A program made the position numbers and the translations under genes. A stretch of 64,000 nt of DNA, taken from NCBI RefSeq assembly GCF_001747095.1, contig NZ_MDGP01000001.1:4137001-4201000 (forward strand), read 5' to 3'. Positions 24,757-34,423 of this stretch are shown piece after piece (the first letter of the stretch is position 1; the number at the start of each line of letters is the position of its first letter). The notes under the pieces were generated by a model that saw only the letters and a list, made by a program, of their open reading frames with translations, had not been told where the DNA came from and made no database searches. Source of the stretch: Roseivirga sp. 4D4 (lineage in GTDB: Bacteria > Bacteroidota > Bacteroidia > Cytophagales > Cyclobacteriaceae).

Positions 24757-25305
24757 ATGCAAAAAAGGCTATTACTAGGTCATCCACAATTGGCCATCAC
24801 CATCGGCCGCCTCTGTCAGCAACTGATAGAAAACCATCAAAATTTTAGTAACACCGTTCTTTTAGGTCTCCAGCCGAGAGGTATTTTTCTGGCTAGGAAG
24901 ATCAGAGAACAACTTTCAGCCTTTATCGATGCCGAAGTGCCTTTGGGTTACTTAGATGCGACTTTCTTCAGAGACGATTTTCGAAGAAGAGACAGCCCTG
25001 TTAGGGCTAACGAGACCAAAATCGACTTCCTGATAGAAGGAAAGAAAGTGATCTTGGTTGATGATGTCTTTTACACTGGACGATCCGTTCGAGCGGCATT
25101 GGATGCCATGAATGCCTTTGGCAGACCCGAGAAAGTAGAGCTTTTATCCCTTGTTGTTCGAAAGTATGCCAAGCATGTACCCATATTTCCAGATTATGTG
25201 GGCAAAGAGGTGAATACACTTGACAGTCAAAAGGTATTGGTAGAATGGAAGGGAGAAAATGAGGCGCAAGAAGATACTGTGTGGTTAATTAACAAAGAGG
25301 CATAA
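24757..25305 (+). CDS. pyrR: PyrR-type uracil phosphoribosyltransferase / pyrimidine operon regulator
   Basis: 182 residues from the ATG at 24757. PyrR binds UMP/PRPP and in Bacillus acts as an RNA-binding attenuator, with a minor uracil phosphoribosyltransferase activity. The PRPP motif VILVDDVFYTGRSVRA is intact. GLQPRGIFLARKI and GYLDATFFRDDFRR are typical PyrR segments. The stop codon is directly followed by the pyrB ATG, so the two are co-translated. Because the promoter lies within about 10 bp of the start, attenuation ahead of pyrR is unlikely; enzymatic salvage or control at another site is more plausible. Confidence 0.9.
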   Translation: MQKRLLLGHPQLAITIGRLCQQLIENHQNFSNTVLLGLQPRGIFLARKIREQLSAFIDAEVPLGYLDATFFRDDFRRRDSPVRANETKIDFLIEGKKVILVDDVFYTGRSVRAALDAMNAFGRPEKVELLSLVVRKYAKHVPIFPDYVGKEVNTLDSQKVLVEWKGENEAQEDTVWLINKEA

Positions 25306-26232
25306 ATGGAGCAACTGAGTACGAAACACCTTCTCGGAATAAAGAGCCTCACCCCAGAAGATATTGATTTAATTTTCCGGACAGCGGATGAGTTTAAGGA
25401 CGTGATTAACCGTCCGATTAAGAAGGTGCCGTCCTTAAGAGATATCACCATTGCAAATGTCTTCTTTGAGAACTCTACAAGGACCAAACTTAGCTTTGAA
25501 CTAGCAGAAAAGAGATTATCGGCAGATGTCATCAATTTTTCTAGTAGCAGTAGCTCGGTGAAAAAGGGAGAGACATTGCTGGACACAGTCAACAATATCC
25601 TGTCCATGAAAGTGGATATGATCGTGATGAGGCATGCGAGTCCTGGCGCCCCGCACTTTCTATCAAAACACATTGATGCTAATATTGTCAATGCAGGAGA
25701 TGGTACACATGAGCACCCAACCCAGGCCCTCCTTGACACTTATTCTATCAGGGAAAGGCTAGGAGATGTTGCCGGCAAGAAAGTTGCCATCATTGGGGAT
25801 ATACTACACTCAAGAGTAGCATTGAGCAATATCTTTGCTCTGCAAAAACTCGGTGCCGAAGTCATGGTCTGTGGACCAAATACACTACTTCCCAAGTTTA
25901 TCGGCTCTCTTGGCGTTAAGGTAGAATTGGATGTAAGAAAGGCACTAGAATGGTGTGATGTGGCCAATGTGCTTCGAATCCAACTAGAGCGACAGCACAT
26001 CAAATACTTTCCTTCGCTACGCGAATATTCTTTGTACTACGGAATTAACAAAGCACTGCTGGATTCACTAGATAAAGAAATTGTGGTGATGCATCCTGGC
26101 CCAATCAATAGGGGAGTTGAGCTGAGCAGTGATGTGGCAGATGCAGATAATGCAATAATTCTCGATCAGGTTGAAAATGGTGTAGCGGTTAGAATGGCCG
26201 TTTTGTACCTTTTGGCCTCCGTTTCTAAATAA
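25306..26232 (+). CDS. pyrB: Aspartate carbamoyltransferase catalytic subunit
   Basis: 308 residues, normal length. It condenses carbamoyl phosphate with aspartate, the committed step of pyrimidine synthesis. The carbamoyl-phosphate loop FFENSTRTKLSFE and the mobile-loop SSSVKKGETL are present. HPGPINRGVE is the aspartate-site signature. The start ATG immediately follows the pyrR TAA with no gap. No regulatory pyrI follows; the next gene is a hydrolase. Cytoplasmic. Confidence 0.95.
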   Translation: MEQLSTKHLLGIKSLTPEDIDLIFRTADEFKDVINRPIKKVPSLRDITIANVFFENSTRTKLSFELAEKRLSADVINFSSSSSSVKKGETLLDTVNNILSMKVDMIVMRHASPGAPHFLSKHIDANIVNAGDGTHEHPTQALLDTYSIRERLGDVAGKKVAIIGDILHSRVALSNIFALQKLGAEVMVCGPNTLLPKFIGSLGVKVELDVRKALEWCDVANVLRIQLERQHIKYFPSLREYSLYYGINKALLDSLDKEIVVMHPGPINRGVELSSDVADADNAIILDQVENGVAVRMAVLYLLASVSK

Positions 26233-26238
26233 TTGATC

Positions 26239-27213
26239 ATGAAGAAGTTTCTTAAAGTTCTGGCAGTCATCATAGTACTGTTGGTATTGGCATTCTATTT
26301 TTTAGTAGTTCCTAAGACGGTTAGTATGATCACTGACTATGATAGGTATACCTTCGATTTTGTCTTGAGTGATACCGCCATGGTAGCTGATTATGCCATC
26401 GGTACTAATCGCAATCCAGCTGATTATGGCTTTCCTGACTATGACGAACTGGATTATCAGACCTTAACAGATGGTCTAAAGCTGAATGGTTGGTATATCC
26501 CATCCTCATCTCCTGAGGTTTCAAAAACGCTAATGATTAATCATGGCAGAACCTCTAACAGGCTGAAGACACTCAAATATTTGGAGTTGGTGAAAGACAA
26601 AGGCCTCGACTCGCTCTACAATATATTTATCCCTGATCTTAGGAACTCAGGAAAATCTGATGAGGCAAAAACCGCTTTAGGCTATGAGTTTGCCGAAGAT
26701 ATCACGGCATCGATGAAGATGCTAAAGGATCGCTATGCACAAGAAGAATTCGTGCTTTGGGGCTTCTCTATGGGTGCCATGGCCAGCGCAACAGCGGTAA
26801 ATAGACCTGATTTAGTGGAGTATCAGCAAAAAGAAGGACTCAAAGTTGATAAACTCATTCTAGCGAGCCCATTAAGTAATATCCGAGAAACAACCCGGCT
26901 GGCAGGGGCGGACATGGGTATTCCAGATTTCATTTTTAATCAGTCATGGAAGAAATTCGACAAAGTGGTTGATGGATGGAGTGATAATATGAAGTTCTCT
27001 TACTTACTATCCAATACTAAGTTGCCAGCTCTTGTACTATACAGCGATGGAGATGCTATGACACCATCGACAGTCTTAGAAGCCGAGATCGAAGGACTTT
27101 ACAATGTCTATCCCGTCTTGTTCAAAGATGCTGATCATGTCCAGCTATATACACGTCCAGAGTATAAGGATCGCTATGCCGATAAGGTGAGTGACTTCCT
27201 TAGAATGGACTAG
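26239..27213 (+). CDS. Membrane-anchored alpha/beta hydrolase
   Basis: 324 residues from the ATG at 26239, 6 bp after pyrB. An N-terminal hydrophobic helix (VLAVIIVLLVLAFYFLVV) should anchor it in the membrane with the catalytic domain outside the cytoplasm. The nucleophile elbow GFSMGA carries the serine, DGDAMTP supplies the acid and ADHVQLY the histidine of the triad. NHGRTSNR is the oxyanion-hole side. It resembles the BAAT/CocE-like or YqkD-type hydrolases. Its position after pyrB implies co-transcription but no pathway link is evident; substrate unknown. Confidence 0.75.
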   Translation: MKKFLKVLAVIIVLLVLAFYFLVVPKTVSMITDYDRYTFDFVLSDTAMVADYAIGTNRNPADYGFPDYDELDYQTLTDGLKLNGWYIPSSSPEVSKTLMINHGRTSNRLKTLKYLELVKDKGLDSLYNIFIPDLRNSGKSDEAKTALGYEFAEDITASMKMLKDRYAQEEFVLWGFSMGAMASATAVNRPDLVEYQQKEGLKVDKLILASPLSNIRETTRLAGADMGIPDFIFNQSWKKFDKVVDGWSDNMKFSYLLSNTKLPALVLYSDGDAMTPSTVLEAEIEGLYNVYPVLFKDADHVQLYTRPEYKDRYADKVSDFLRMD

Positions 27214-27277
27214 GGCTGGCTTGTTCTAAATAACGTTTGTTTACTCATTTGTCTTTTCGCAATCGATTGAGAAAGCT

Positions 27278-27285
27278 TAGCTTTG
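27278..27285 (+). promoter_or_regulatory. Bacteroidota -7 box TAGCTTTG upstream of cystathionine beta-synthase
   Basis: TAGCTTTG is a perfect TAnnTTTG match, 24 bp before the ATG at 27310. A TTTT run ending 20 bp upstream may serve as the -33 element. The start is preceded by AAAAAGGAAA, an A-rich ribosome-binding region. Confidence 0.55.
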
Positions 27286-27309
27286 TAAAAACTATAGAGA
27301 AAAAGGAAA

Positions 27310-28686
27310 ATGCATTATTATAATTCAATCATCGAAACTATCGGAGATACCCCATTAGTGAAGTTAAATTCAGTCAATAAGGGTATTCCAGGAACGATTT
27401 TGGTTAAGGTGGAATACTTCAACCCGGGTAATTCTATGAAAGATAGAATGGCCCTTAAGATGATTGAAGATGCCGAAAAAAGAGGCGATCTAAAGCCAGG
27501 TGGAACCATCATTGAAGGAACTTCAGGAAACACCGGAATGGGCTTGGCATTAGGTGCTATCGCTAAAGGGTATAAGTGCATTTTTACGCTGGCTGACAAA
27601 CAGTCACAAGAGAAGATTGACATCTTGAAGGCCGTGGGAGCGGAAGTGATTGTGTGTCCGACAAATGTTGAACCGGAAGACCCAAGGTCTTACTACTCGG
27701 TGGCCTCGAAACTGAACAAGGATATCGAGAATTCATACTATCCGAACCAGTATGACAACACCTCAAATGCCCAGGCTCACTACGAGACTACTGGTCCTGA
27801 AATATGGAGAGATACTGAGGGTAAGATTACACACTGGGCTGCCGGTGTAGGAACAGGTGGTTCTATGTGCGGAACCTCAAAGTACCTGAAAGAGCAAAAT
27901 GCGGATATCGTTTCTGTTGGTATTGATACTTACGGTTCTGTATTCAAAAAGTATAAAGAGACAGGTGTATTTGATGAAAAAGAGATTTATCCATACTTGA
28001 CCGAAGGTATTGGTGAAGATATTCTTCCTAAGAATGTTGATTTTGACGTGATCGATCACTTCGTGAAAGTGACTGATAAGGATGGTGCAATCATGACCAG
28101 AAGACTTGCTCGTGAAGAGGGCATGTTCTGCGGCTGGTCCTGTGGCTCAGCAGTTGCTGGAGCTTTGGATTGGGCAAAAGAGAATTTATCAGATGACGAT
28201 GTAATGGTCATTATTCTGCCAGATCACGGAACCCGATACTTGGGGAAAATCTACAATGATGATTGGATGCAAGCTAGAGGCTTTGTGGAAGAAAGAGAGT
28301 TTGAAACAGCTGCTGATATATTAGCACACCAGAATGGGAATGGAAACTTGACCACCATTGCTCAAACTGCAACTGTTGCCGATGCTATCCGGGTGATGAC
28401 TTCTAATAGTATCTCCCAGTTACCTGTTGTTGATGGCGATAACTTTGTAGGAAGCCTTATAGATTCAAAGCTCCTAGCTCAGATGATCGGTGACGAAACA
28501 TTGCAGAGCAAACCAGTTTCTGAGGTGATGGACAAACCTTTTCAGTTTGTGCCGCTTGACAACACGTTAGATGTGTTGTCTTCAGTAATCACTAAAGACA
28601 ATCCAGCGGTGATGGTAAGAGATGAGAACAGAGCACCTCATATCATCACCCAACATGATATCCTGAAAGCGATGACCAGCAACTAG
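27310..28686 (+). CDS. cbs: Cystathionine beta-synthase
   Basis: 458 residues. The N-terminal PLP domain (1-~325) and two CBS domains (~340-458) match the eukaryotic-like enzyme order, without the heme-binding extension. It converts serine (or O-acetylserine) and homocysteine to cystathionine. NPGNSMKDRMA holds the PLP lysine, GTSGNTGMG the phosphate/asparagine loop and GVGTGGSMCG the second phosphate loop. The tandem CBS domains (ISQLPVVDGD) may bind an adenosyl ligand. It has its own promoter and ends 4 bp before the convergent BNR gene. A cysteine-synthase-like specificity cannot be excluded. Confidence 0.88.
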   Translation: MHYYNSIIETIGDTPLVKLNSVNKGIPGTILVKVEYFNPGNSMKDRMALKMIEDAEKRGDLKPGGTIIEGTSGNTGMGLALGAIAKGYKCIFTLADKQSQEKIDILKAVGAEVIVCPTNVEPEDPRSYYSVASKLNKDIENSYYPNQYDNTSNAQAHYETTGPEIWRDTEGKITHWAAGVGTGGSMCGTSKYLKEQNADIVSVGIDTYGSVFKKYKETGVFDEKEIYPYLTEGIGEDILPKNVDFDVIDHFVKVTDKDGAIMTRRLAREEGMFCGWSCGSAVAGALDWAKENLSDDDVMVIILPDHGTRYLGKIYNDDWMQARGFVEEREFETAADILAHQNGNGNLTTIAQTATVADAIRVMTSNSISQLPVVDGDNFVGSLIDSKLLAQMIGDETLQSKPVSEVMDKPFQFVPLDNTLDVLSSVITKDNPAVMVRDENRAPHIITQHDILKAMTSN

Positions 28687-28690
28687 CTGG

Positions 28691-31471
28691 TTATTGCACC
28701 ATGATTCTTTTAGTGACAGACTGATAACCATCAGACCAAACCTTTAACAAGTATATTCCTCTTGGAAGTTCTGAAACATCGACTTGAAATGTCGATTCAG
28801 AATGGCGTTTAGTTAAGAACTGTTTTCCCTCCAGATTGGTAAGGCTTACATTCGCTTGTCCCGGCCAGTTGGCATTCATTCGGATATTCAATGTGTTGGT
28901 TGTAGGGTTAGGGAAGGCTTCGACTCCTATGGTCGGAAGCTCTGGGGTGGAGGTAACAAAGTCTTCCACGTTCAGTCGGCTTTCAAAGATGCCTCGCCCG
29001 TGAGTGGCGGCAACCATCCACCCATCACTTCGCCTGATTTTAAGCATGTCTACCCTAAGGTTCTCAATGCCTACCTGCTCTTGCTCCCAAGTCAGGTTAC
29101 CTCCTTCCGTTCTGTCGAGAAACCAGATGCCTAGCTCAGTTGCCAAATAGATTTGACGTTGGTCTAAGGGATTGAAAACACCCCAACGGATAGGCATATC
29201 GGGCAGGTTGCCTTCTATAGACTCCCAGGAAGCACCACCATCATTTGTATACCAAACAGAGTTGACGTTATAATTTGAAAAGGTGACCATCAACTCGTCT
29301 TCGTCTCGACCCACATCAATACTGGAAATATTGGAGGTTGGGAAATCAGGACCGGTGATTTCTTGGGTTGAGGGAGTTCCTTGGGCGTTCCTAACCTTAT
29401 AGACCCTTCCCGATTGTGTACCAAAAAACAAGTTTGTTTGGCCCACTTGAGCGTAAGGCGAAATCTTGATATTAGAAATCGGTGAGTTGATTTCCATGCC
29501 TATATTTATCGCTTGCTCCTGAATCGTTTGATTGCTGAGCCTCGCCCTTAGAATAGGCTGTGTACTGTTATTATTGTTGTTGATGATGTCAATGCCCACC
29601 CGATTGGTGTATAAGGTATTGGTTTTCCAGTCATAGTCGGCCGGATTGATAAATAGTCCACTATTGCGATTGGCAATGTTCGAAGCGTTTTGAGGGACAC
29701 TTCTATCCCAAACCACTCTAAAACCATTATACTGAGAAGAATACATGAGAAGGTTTGGCTCGTCCTGATCAATAAAACAATAAGCGCCATCTCCTCCAGA
29801 GCCTGGAAAAAAGGCAAGGTTTGAGTTCTCTAAGCGGATGGTGCTGTTATCCTGAGTACCCGCTATTAGATATTGATCATTCGCGATTCCTGAAATGGCC
29901 AAAGTGTAATATTGAATCGTGTTAAAATCTCTATTCATCTCGATGAATCCACGATCACTATTTTGAATGTTTTTCGAATAAAAAACACCGCCATCGGTAG
30001 AGATGAACATTGTATCGGGTTTCAATGGATCATACATAATGGTATGATTATCGGCATGCACAAACTGACTTGTGCCGAAAGCATTCCATCGGCTAATGTT
30101 GGTCCAAGTCCTTAAAGGAATTGAATTGGCATTTTCCATAATGAACCCATTAAGGGCCCCAATGATAATAGTGTTCGGGTTCAGCGGATTGATGGCTAAG
30201 TCTGCAGCGTGCCATGTAATGTTTGACCAAGTATCTCCTTGATCATCCGGCAATTCTAATTGTGACCAAGTATCGCCTTGATCAAATGATTGGAATAACA
30301 CGGAGTTGGGTCCACTATCCCTAATCCACCCTGTCGAAGACTGTGTCAGCCCCCCACTAATAATGGCATAAACTCTATTGGGGTCCGAAGGGGCTGATTT
30401 AACAATTACTCGACCAGGGTAGTAGCCAGTTTCGGGGTTAAATTGAGTATTTGCTACTTCATCATAAACAGTCCAATCAGTTCCATTATCTGAGGTGAGA
30501 ATAACTCCAGCACCTTCAAGGTCACTATTTCTCATTGTACCCACAAAGAGTCGTCCAATGGCATCTAACTCAATGTCAGAGGGAGCATACGGGTTATCTG
30601 TATTTGGAATATTGGGAAGCACCTGAGACCAGCTGGCCCCATCATCGGTAGAGCGAAATAGACCATCAGAAGGGTTTGACAGGAATGTTTGGCCCTTATA
30701 AAGTCCTGACACGACAGCTGTATAGATAACACTATTGTCTCCTTCAGTCTTGATCACGATATCGTTGATATACTGAAAACCGGACGTGGAGGTAAGTTGC
30801 GTCCATGTTTCCCCATGATCTTCAGACTTCCAAATGCCATTTCCAACGGAAGATGATTCACGGTAAATGTTTACCGCGGTGTAAGATTCGCCAGTGCCGA
30901 CATACATGATATCACTGTTGTCAGGATCAAAGGCAATTGCACTGATACTTGCATTTTCTGGTAAGCCTTCCACTGGCTCCCATGATGAGGCAAGATCTCC
31001 GGCATTCTGGTTAACCCACAACCCACCAGTCACCGAGCCTGCCCATAACTTCGTAGGGCCAGTGCTTGTACGATCAGGGTCAATTGTGATGGGCCTGACC
31101 CGTCCTGCCAAGTTTGATGGTGTATTGGTCCATGTAAGGTCATTTTGTGTTTCCGCCTGACTGAATCTTCTGTTGCCAGAGTTGTCTTTTAGAATATCAC
31201 TTTGCCTTCGAGCTTTTTCCAAGCCATCCAACGGAACTCTCCGCAATATGGGATCTAGTGTTTGCAAGTGATTGAGAAAGTAAGCGTGATCTGGCTGGTC
31301 GGGTCTTTCACCTTCTTCCACATCGTTGGTTTGTCCGGCAAAGGACCTGTATTCCTCTTTTAAGAATTCTTCATAAGCGAGGCGTTCATCGATTGACTTG
31401 GGCTTCAATGCGAGAAAAGCGCCTGTCAGAATTACGCAAAGAAATAGTATGTTTTTGAAACTAGGCTTCAT
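28691..31471 (-). CDS. Secreted BNR/sortilin-like beta-propeller protein with T9SS sorting domain
   Basis: 926 residues. An N-terminal hydrophobic segment serves as signal peptide. Residues ~110-830 contain many BNR/Asp-box motifs of the S-x-D-x-G-x-T-W type (STDDGASWS, QSFDQGDTWS, SEDHGETWT, TNDGGASWE), indicating a multi-bladed propeller as in sortilin/VPS10 and xyloglucanase-like proteins. The last ~75 residues (FPNPTTNTLNIRM ... LPRGIYLLKVW) are a type A T9SS C-terminal sorting domain, so it should be exported and anchored or released at the surface. Substrate unknown. It is monocistronic and convergent with cbs. Confidence 0.85.
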   Translation of the reverse strand: MKPSFKNILFLCVILTGAFLALKPKSIDERLAYEEFLKEEYRSFAGQTNDVEEGERPDQPDHAYFLNHLQTLDPILRRVPLDGLEKARRQSDILKDNSGNRRFSQAETQNDLTWTNTPSNLAGRVRPITIDPDRTSTGPTKLWAGSVTGGLWVNQNAGDLASSWEPVEGLPENASISAIAFDPDNSDIMYVGTGESYTAVNIYRESSSVGNGIWKSEDHGETWTQLTSTSGFQYINDIVIKTEGDNSVIYTAVVSGLYKGQTFLSNPSDGLFRSTDDGASWSQVLPNIPNTDNPYAPSDIELDAIGRLFVGTMRNSDLEGAGVILTSDNGTDWTVYDEVANTQFNPETGYYPGRVIVKSAPSDPNRVYAIISGGLTQSSTGWIRDSGPNSVLFQSFDQGDTWSQLELPDDQGDTWSNITWHAADLAINPLNPNTIIIGALNGFIMENANSIPLRTWTNISRWNAFGTSQFVHADNHTIMYDPLKPDTMFISTDGGVFYSKNIQNSDRGFIEMNRDFNTIQYYTLAISGIANDQYLIAGTQDNSTIRLENSNLAFFPGSGGDGAYCFIDQDEPNLLMYSSQYNGFRVVWDRSVPQNASNIANRNSGLFINPADYDWKTNTLYTNRVGIDIINNNNNSTQPILRARLSNQTIQEQAINIGMEINSPISNIKISPYAQVGQTNLFFGTQSGRVYKVRNAQGTPSTQEITGPDFPTSNISSIDVGRDEDELMVTFSNYNVNSVWYTNDGGASWESIEGNLPDMPIRWGVFNPLDQRQIYLATELGIWFLDRTEGGNLTWEQEQVGIENLRVDMLKIRRSDGWMVAATHGRGIFESRLNVEDFVTSTPELPTIGVEAFPNPTTNTLNIRMNANWPGQANVSLTNLEGKQFLTKRHSESTFQVDVSELPRGIYLLKVWSDGYQSVTKRIMVQ

Positions 31472-31550
31472 AAGGTTGATGAAAAATTGAGATCTAGAAA
31501 TCCGATGACCTAATAACGGAAAATGAGTTCAAAGGCACATTAAAAATCGA

Positions 31551-32333
31551 TCATATGGCTGACTTAAGCTGAGTGCTTTTGACCTTCTGTACTATAGCTA
31601 ATATAGAAATGGCAATAGCAACACCTATTGCCATTCCGGCTACTTGTGCGGTGAGGCCCCATTGCTTGTGCGCTATGGCGACAAAGGCCCAAACCCCTAC
31701 CAAGGCAAAAGTAATCATGCCTCGCTTGGAGAGCACAAAGAGGTAGACAACCCCACCTACAATGATCATTAGAGAAGCCCAATTTGTCTCATTCATAAGA
31801 AAAGCCCAATTGATCTTTGCCAAGTAGGCGGAAACATTTGCAATGGTTGCCACAGTAATCCATCCGGTATAGAGAGAAATGGGCCACCAAACCCAACGTT
31901 TAATAACATTAGGGCTACGATCACCACTTCGTATTCCTAGTTTGAACACCGCAGTCAATAGGCTCAACAGTATAGCGATCATAATCAGTACACTTAGGCC
32001 TGTTCTTTCGGTAAGCCAGGCCCAGATCCATAATGCATTTCCAATGTTAGCAAAGACGAGGAATGGGCCAAGATCATCGAAAAAGGTAGCATAGGTACCT
32101 TTAAATGCGGCCTTAATCTGAAATATGGCATTGCTGATTAATGCGATATATATCAATCCCCAGATTGAAAAGGCATAGCTCGATGGGGTAAAAAGATTGT
32201 CATACTCCCTGCTTAAAGAACCAACCGAATTTTCGTTGATGCCTTGAGCATTGGCATAATAATTCCAATACATGACTATGGCGAGGACCACTGCATTTAG
32301 TATGGCCCAGAATCGATGCGAGGACTTAGTCAT
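31551..32333 (-). CDS. TspO/MBR-like tryptophan-rich membrane protein
   Basis: 260 residues with about seven hydrophobic segments. The N-terminal half contains FTPSSYAFSIWGLIYIALI, a pattern typical of tryptophan-rich sensory proteins, along with WIWAWLTER and WVWWPISLYTGWI. It is longer than the 150-160 residues of classical TspO, which has five helices, and belongs to the extended relatives. Those are proposed to bind porphyrins or lipids; here no ligand evidence is visible. It stands alone between the BNR gene and a terminator. Confidence 0.7.
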   Translation of the reverse strand: MTKSSHRFWAILNAVVLAIVMYWNYYANAQGINENSVGSLSREYDNLFTPSSYAFSIWGLIYIALISNAIFQIKAAFKGTYATFFDDLGPFLVFANIGNALWIWAWLTERTGLSVLIMIAILLSLLTAVFKLGIRSGDRSPNVIKRWVWWPISLYTGWITVATIANVSAYLAKINWAFLMNETNWASLMIIVGGVVYLFVLSKRGMITFALVGVWAFVAIAHKQWGLTAQVAGMAIGVAIAISILAIVQKVKSTQLKSAI

Positions 32334-32378
32334 AATTATCTTATATGACTATAACTCGAAAGCGGGGTGAAATGATTA

Positions 32379-32410
32379 AAAAAATAAGCCCCCGATTTTT
32401 CGAGGGCCTA
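32379..32410 (-). terminator. Rho-independent terminator after the TPR lipoprotein gene
   Basis: On the minus strand GGCCCTCG-AAAAAT-CGGGGGCT is followed by TTATTTTTTT. It starts 3 bp after the stop of the gene at 32413, so it ends the plsC-lipoprotein transcription unit. Confidence 0.8.
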
Positions 32411-32412
32411 TT

Positions 32413-33561
32413 TTAGATTTTTGTGTTTCGATAAAACTGCCGTATGTTCCCTTCTACCTGACCGTAAACCCGATCGATAAAACTGATAAACAGTGTTTGA
32501 GGACCGGGAGGTGGTAACTCTCTTTGCTTGGCCCTTTTTATTTCATCATCCGTCAAGGCACGCTCATCTCCGTTAAAAGATGCCCATTCATGTCTCCAGA
32601 CATCTTCACTTGTGATTTTTCGGTTGGTTAATACCTTACCAGTGTAAGCATCTCTAATTTCAAAATTGAGGACTCCGGCAGAAAACAGGGTCTTTTCATT
32701 TGAAGTATACTCAGCTTTCACACTACCATAAACATCATGTTCAACACCGCTATTATCAGTGTACTGGCCTACGACCACACTGTCTCTCTTTAACTCTACA
32801 GTTTTTGAAACGATTTTGGCTTGGCCCAAAACAAAGTCGTCAAAAGCCATGGACAAAATATGATCAGGCTGAACGTCTCTTTGCTGAGACTGGTCAATAG
32901 TAAAGAACTCCACGAAGCGATCTCGACTATATCGATCCAGATATTCGAACATCTTATTTTCGAAATACTCATTTGTCAATTCAAGATTTCTCGAATGAAT
33001 TGGGATAGGCTCTATCAAAACACGAACGGTTGCCACTTGGCGCGCCTGAGTTAATAGCGAATCAATATCTCCAATGTTATTGGAATATCGAAGTGCCATC
33101 TCAAAATGACTGTAAGCTTGTCGCCCTGTTTCAATGGTATTGATAGCCAATGCATCCTTACCTAGTTCTAACTGTACCTCAGCGGCATTTTGGCCTGCTT
33201 CTTCTTGCTGAAGGATGTATTCTTTTGGAGAAACCAAAGACATACAGGAAGGGCATCGCTGAATATCCCTGTAATAGCGATTCAGTTTAGCATACTCATT
33301 ATAAATACCTTCCCATTTAAAAGTATCACCGCCTTTTTTGAATTGCTGTACACGTCTTAGATGGAATGCTGAGGCTACACTATAGCCATCGATTAATACA
33401 TCTTGTGCTTTTTTATTATTTGGGTTGGCCTGAAGGCGCTTAACTGCGCGGTCCAAAGCCGTTTCATAGTCACCCTTGTCAAATGCATTTTTGCCAGTTG
33501 CACAGGCGGCAACGGAAAGTGCTATGAACCCAAGTAAGATAGTTTTGTAAAAAGTGTTCAT
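32413..33561 (-). CDS. Lipoprotein with TPR-like N-terminal repeats
   Basis: 382 residues from the ATG at 33561, chosen because it gives a lipoprotein signal (FIALSVAACATG, lipobox cysteine at ~20). After the signal, NAFDKGDYETALDRAVKRLQANPNNKKA is a TPR-like unit, followed by helical repeats. A beta-rich region (DAYTGKVLTNRKITSEDVWRHEWASFNGDE) follows. The family is a Bacteroidota outer-membrane or periplasmic lipoprotein without known function. It lies 54 bp downstream of plsC on the same strand and ends at a strong terminator. Confidence 0.65.
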   Translation of the reverse strand: MNTFYKTILLGFIALSVAACATGKNAFDKGDYETALDRAVKRLQANPNNKKAQDVLIDGYSVASAFHLRRVQQFKKGGDTFKWEGIYNEYAKLNRYYRDIQRCPSCMSLVSPKEYILQQEEAGQNAAEVQLELGKDALAINTIETGRQAYSHFEMALRYSNNIGDIDSLLTQARQVATVRVLIEPIPIHSRNLELTNEYFENKMFEYLDRYSRDRFVEFFTIDQSQQRDVQPDHILSMAFDDFVLGQAKIVSKTVELKRDSVVVGQYTDNSGVEHDVYGSVKAEYTSNEKTLFSAGVLNFEIRDAYTGKVLTNRKITSEDVWRHEWASFNGDERALTDDEIKRAKQRELPPPGPQTLFISFIDRVYGQVEGNIRQFYRNTKI

Positions 33562-33615
33562 AAGCTTCAATGTTTGGTTTGGCATATGTTCTTGAAAAAA
33601 TGATGCCAAACAAAA

Positions 33616-34356
33616 TTAATGGCTTCCGTTGAGCTCCACTATCTTTTCTTTCATCATTTTGAAAACACGATCGGTTAAGTCAGGAATATCATCTTCAGTA
33701 AGGCCAGTAACAGGAACCTCGGGTAATACATAGGAGTGCACAACTCCAGGTTTTAACAGAAGGCTACCTCTTTTCATAAGCTTAGCGGCATTATGAATCA
33801 CGACTGGTATAACAGATATCTGTGACTCTATGGCCAGCCTAAACGGTCCGTGTCTAAAAGGCAGTAAGAGCTCATCGGTGTTGTTTCTGGTTCCCTCGGG
33901 AGCGATCAGCACTGAAGTACCCCCATTCAAAATTTCTTTAAGCTTTCGGCTTCCCTCTCGTCTACTTTCGGGACTAGATCGGTCTACCCACACGGCCCAG
34001 CGACTGGTTACCCATCCGAAAACAGGGATTTTTGATAATTCTTTTTTCCCCAGGCCTACAAGGCTCGAAGGAATGGCTATCGGGATAGCGCAGGCGTCTA
34101 AAAATGAAGTGTGATTGATGACAAAAATGTAAGACTTTTTGGTGTCAATGGATTTCTTATTGTGACCAACAAACCATATGCCTGTGGTAATGCCAAACAT
34201 GTAGACCCAGCATCGGATAAAAAAGAAGGTAATGGCATCAAGTTTGCGTGAAATAAGCAATGGGATCACCATCAGTGGAGTGAAGATGATCATTGGAATC
34301 ACGAACATGATTCCACACCACCCAGTGTAGATATATTGGACCAGATTTTTCAGCAC
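33616..34356 (-). CDS. plsC: 1-acyl-sn-glycerol-3-phosphate acyltransferase (PlsC-like)
   Basis: 246 residues from a GTG at 34356. It transfers an acyl group to lysophosphatidic acid at the inner membrane. The acyltransferase motif I NHTSFLD has the HX4D catalytic pair, motif III appears as APEGTRN, and hydrophobic segments at 5-45 anchor the enzyme. FRHGPFRLAI and VIPVVIHNA are motif II/IV-like. It leads a two-gene minus-strand unit with the TPR lipoprotein. Related acyltransferases act on ornithine or other lipids, so the acceptor is not certain. Confidence 0.85.
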   Translation of the reverse strand: MLKNLVQYIYTGWCGIMFVIPMIIFTPLMVIPLLISRKLDAITFFFIRCWVYMFGITTGIWFVGHNKKSIDTKKSYIFVINHTSFLDACAIPIAIPSSLVGLGKKELSKIPVFGWVTSRWAVWVDRSSPESRREGSRKLKEILNGGTSVLIAPEGTRNNTDELLLPFRHGPFRLAIESQISVIPVVIHNAAKLMKRGSLLLKPGVVHSYVLPEVPVTGLTEDDIPDLTDRVFKMMKEKIVELNGSH

Positions 34357-34409
34357 AAATTTTTCAAGAAGATTTATCGAAAATAGTTTTTTTAAGTGAA
34401 TCCACTATT

Positions 34410-34417
34410 TAGATTTG
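34410..34417 (+). promoter_or_regulatory. Bacteroidota -7 box TAGATTTG in the plsC-DUF72 divergent region
   Basis: TAGATTTG matches TAnnTTTG perfectly, with a TTTT element ending 19 bp upstream. It points rightward, toward two hairpins and an intrinsic terminator at 34450-34537. Confidence 0.55.
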
Positions 34418-34423
34418 ATCGGA

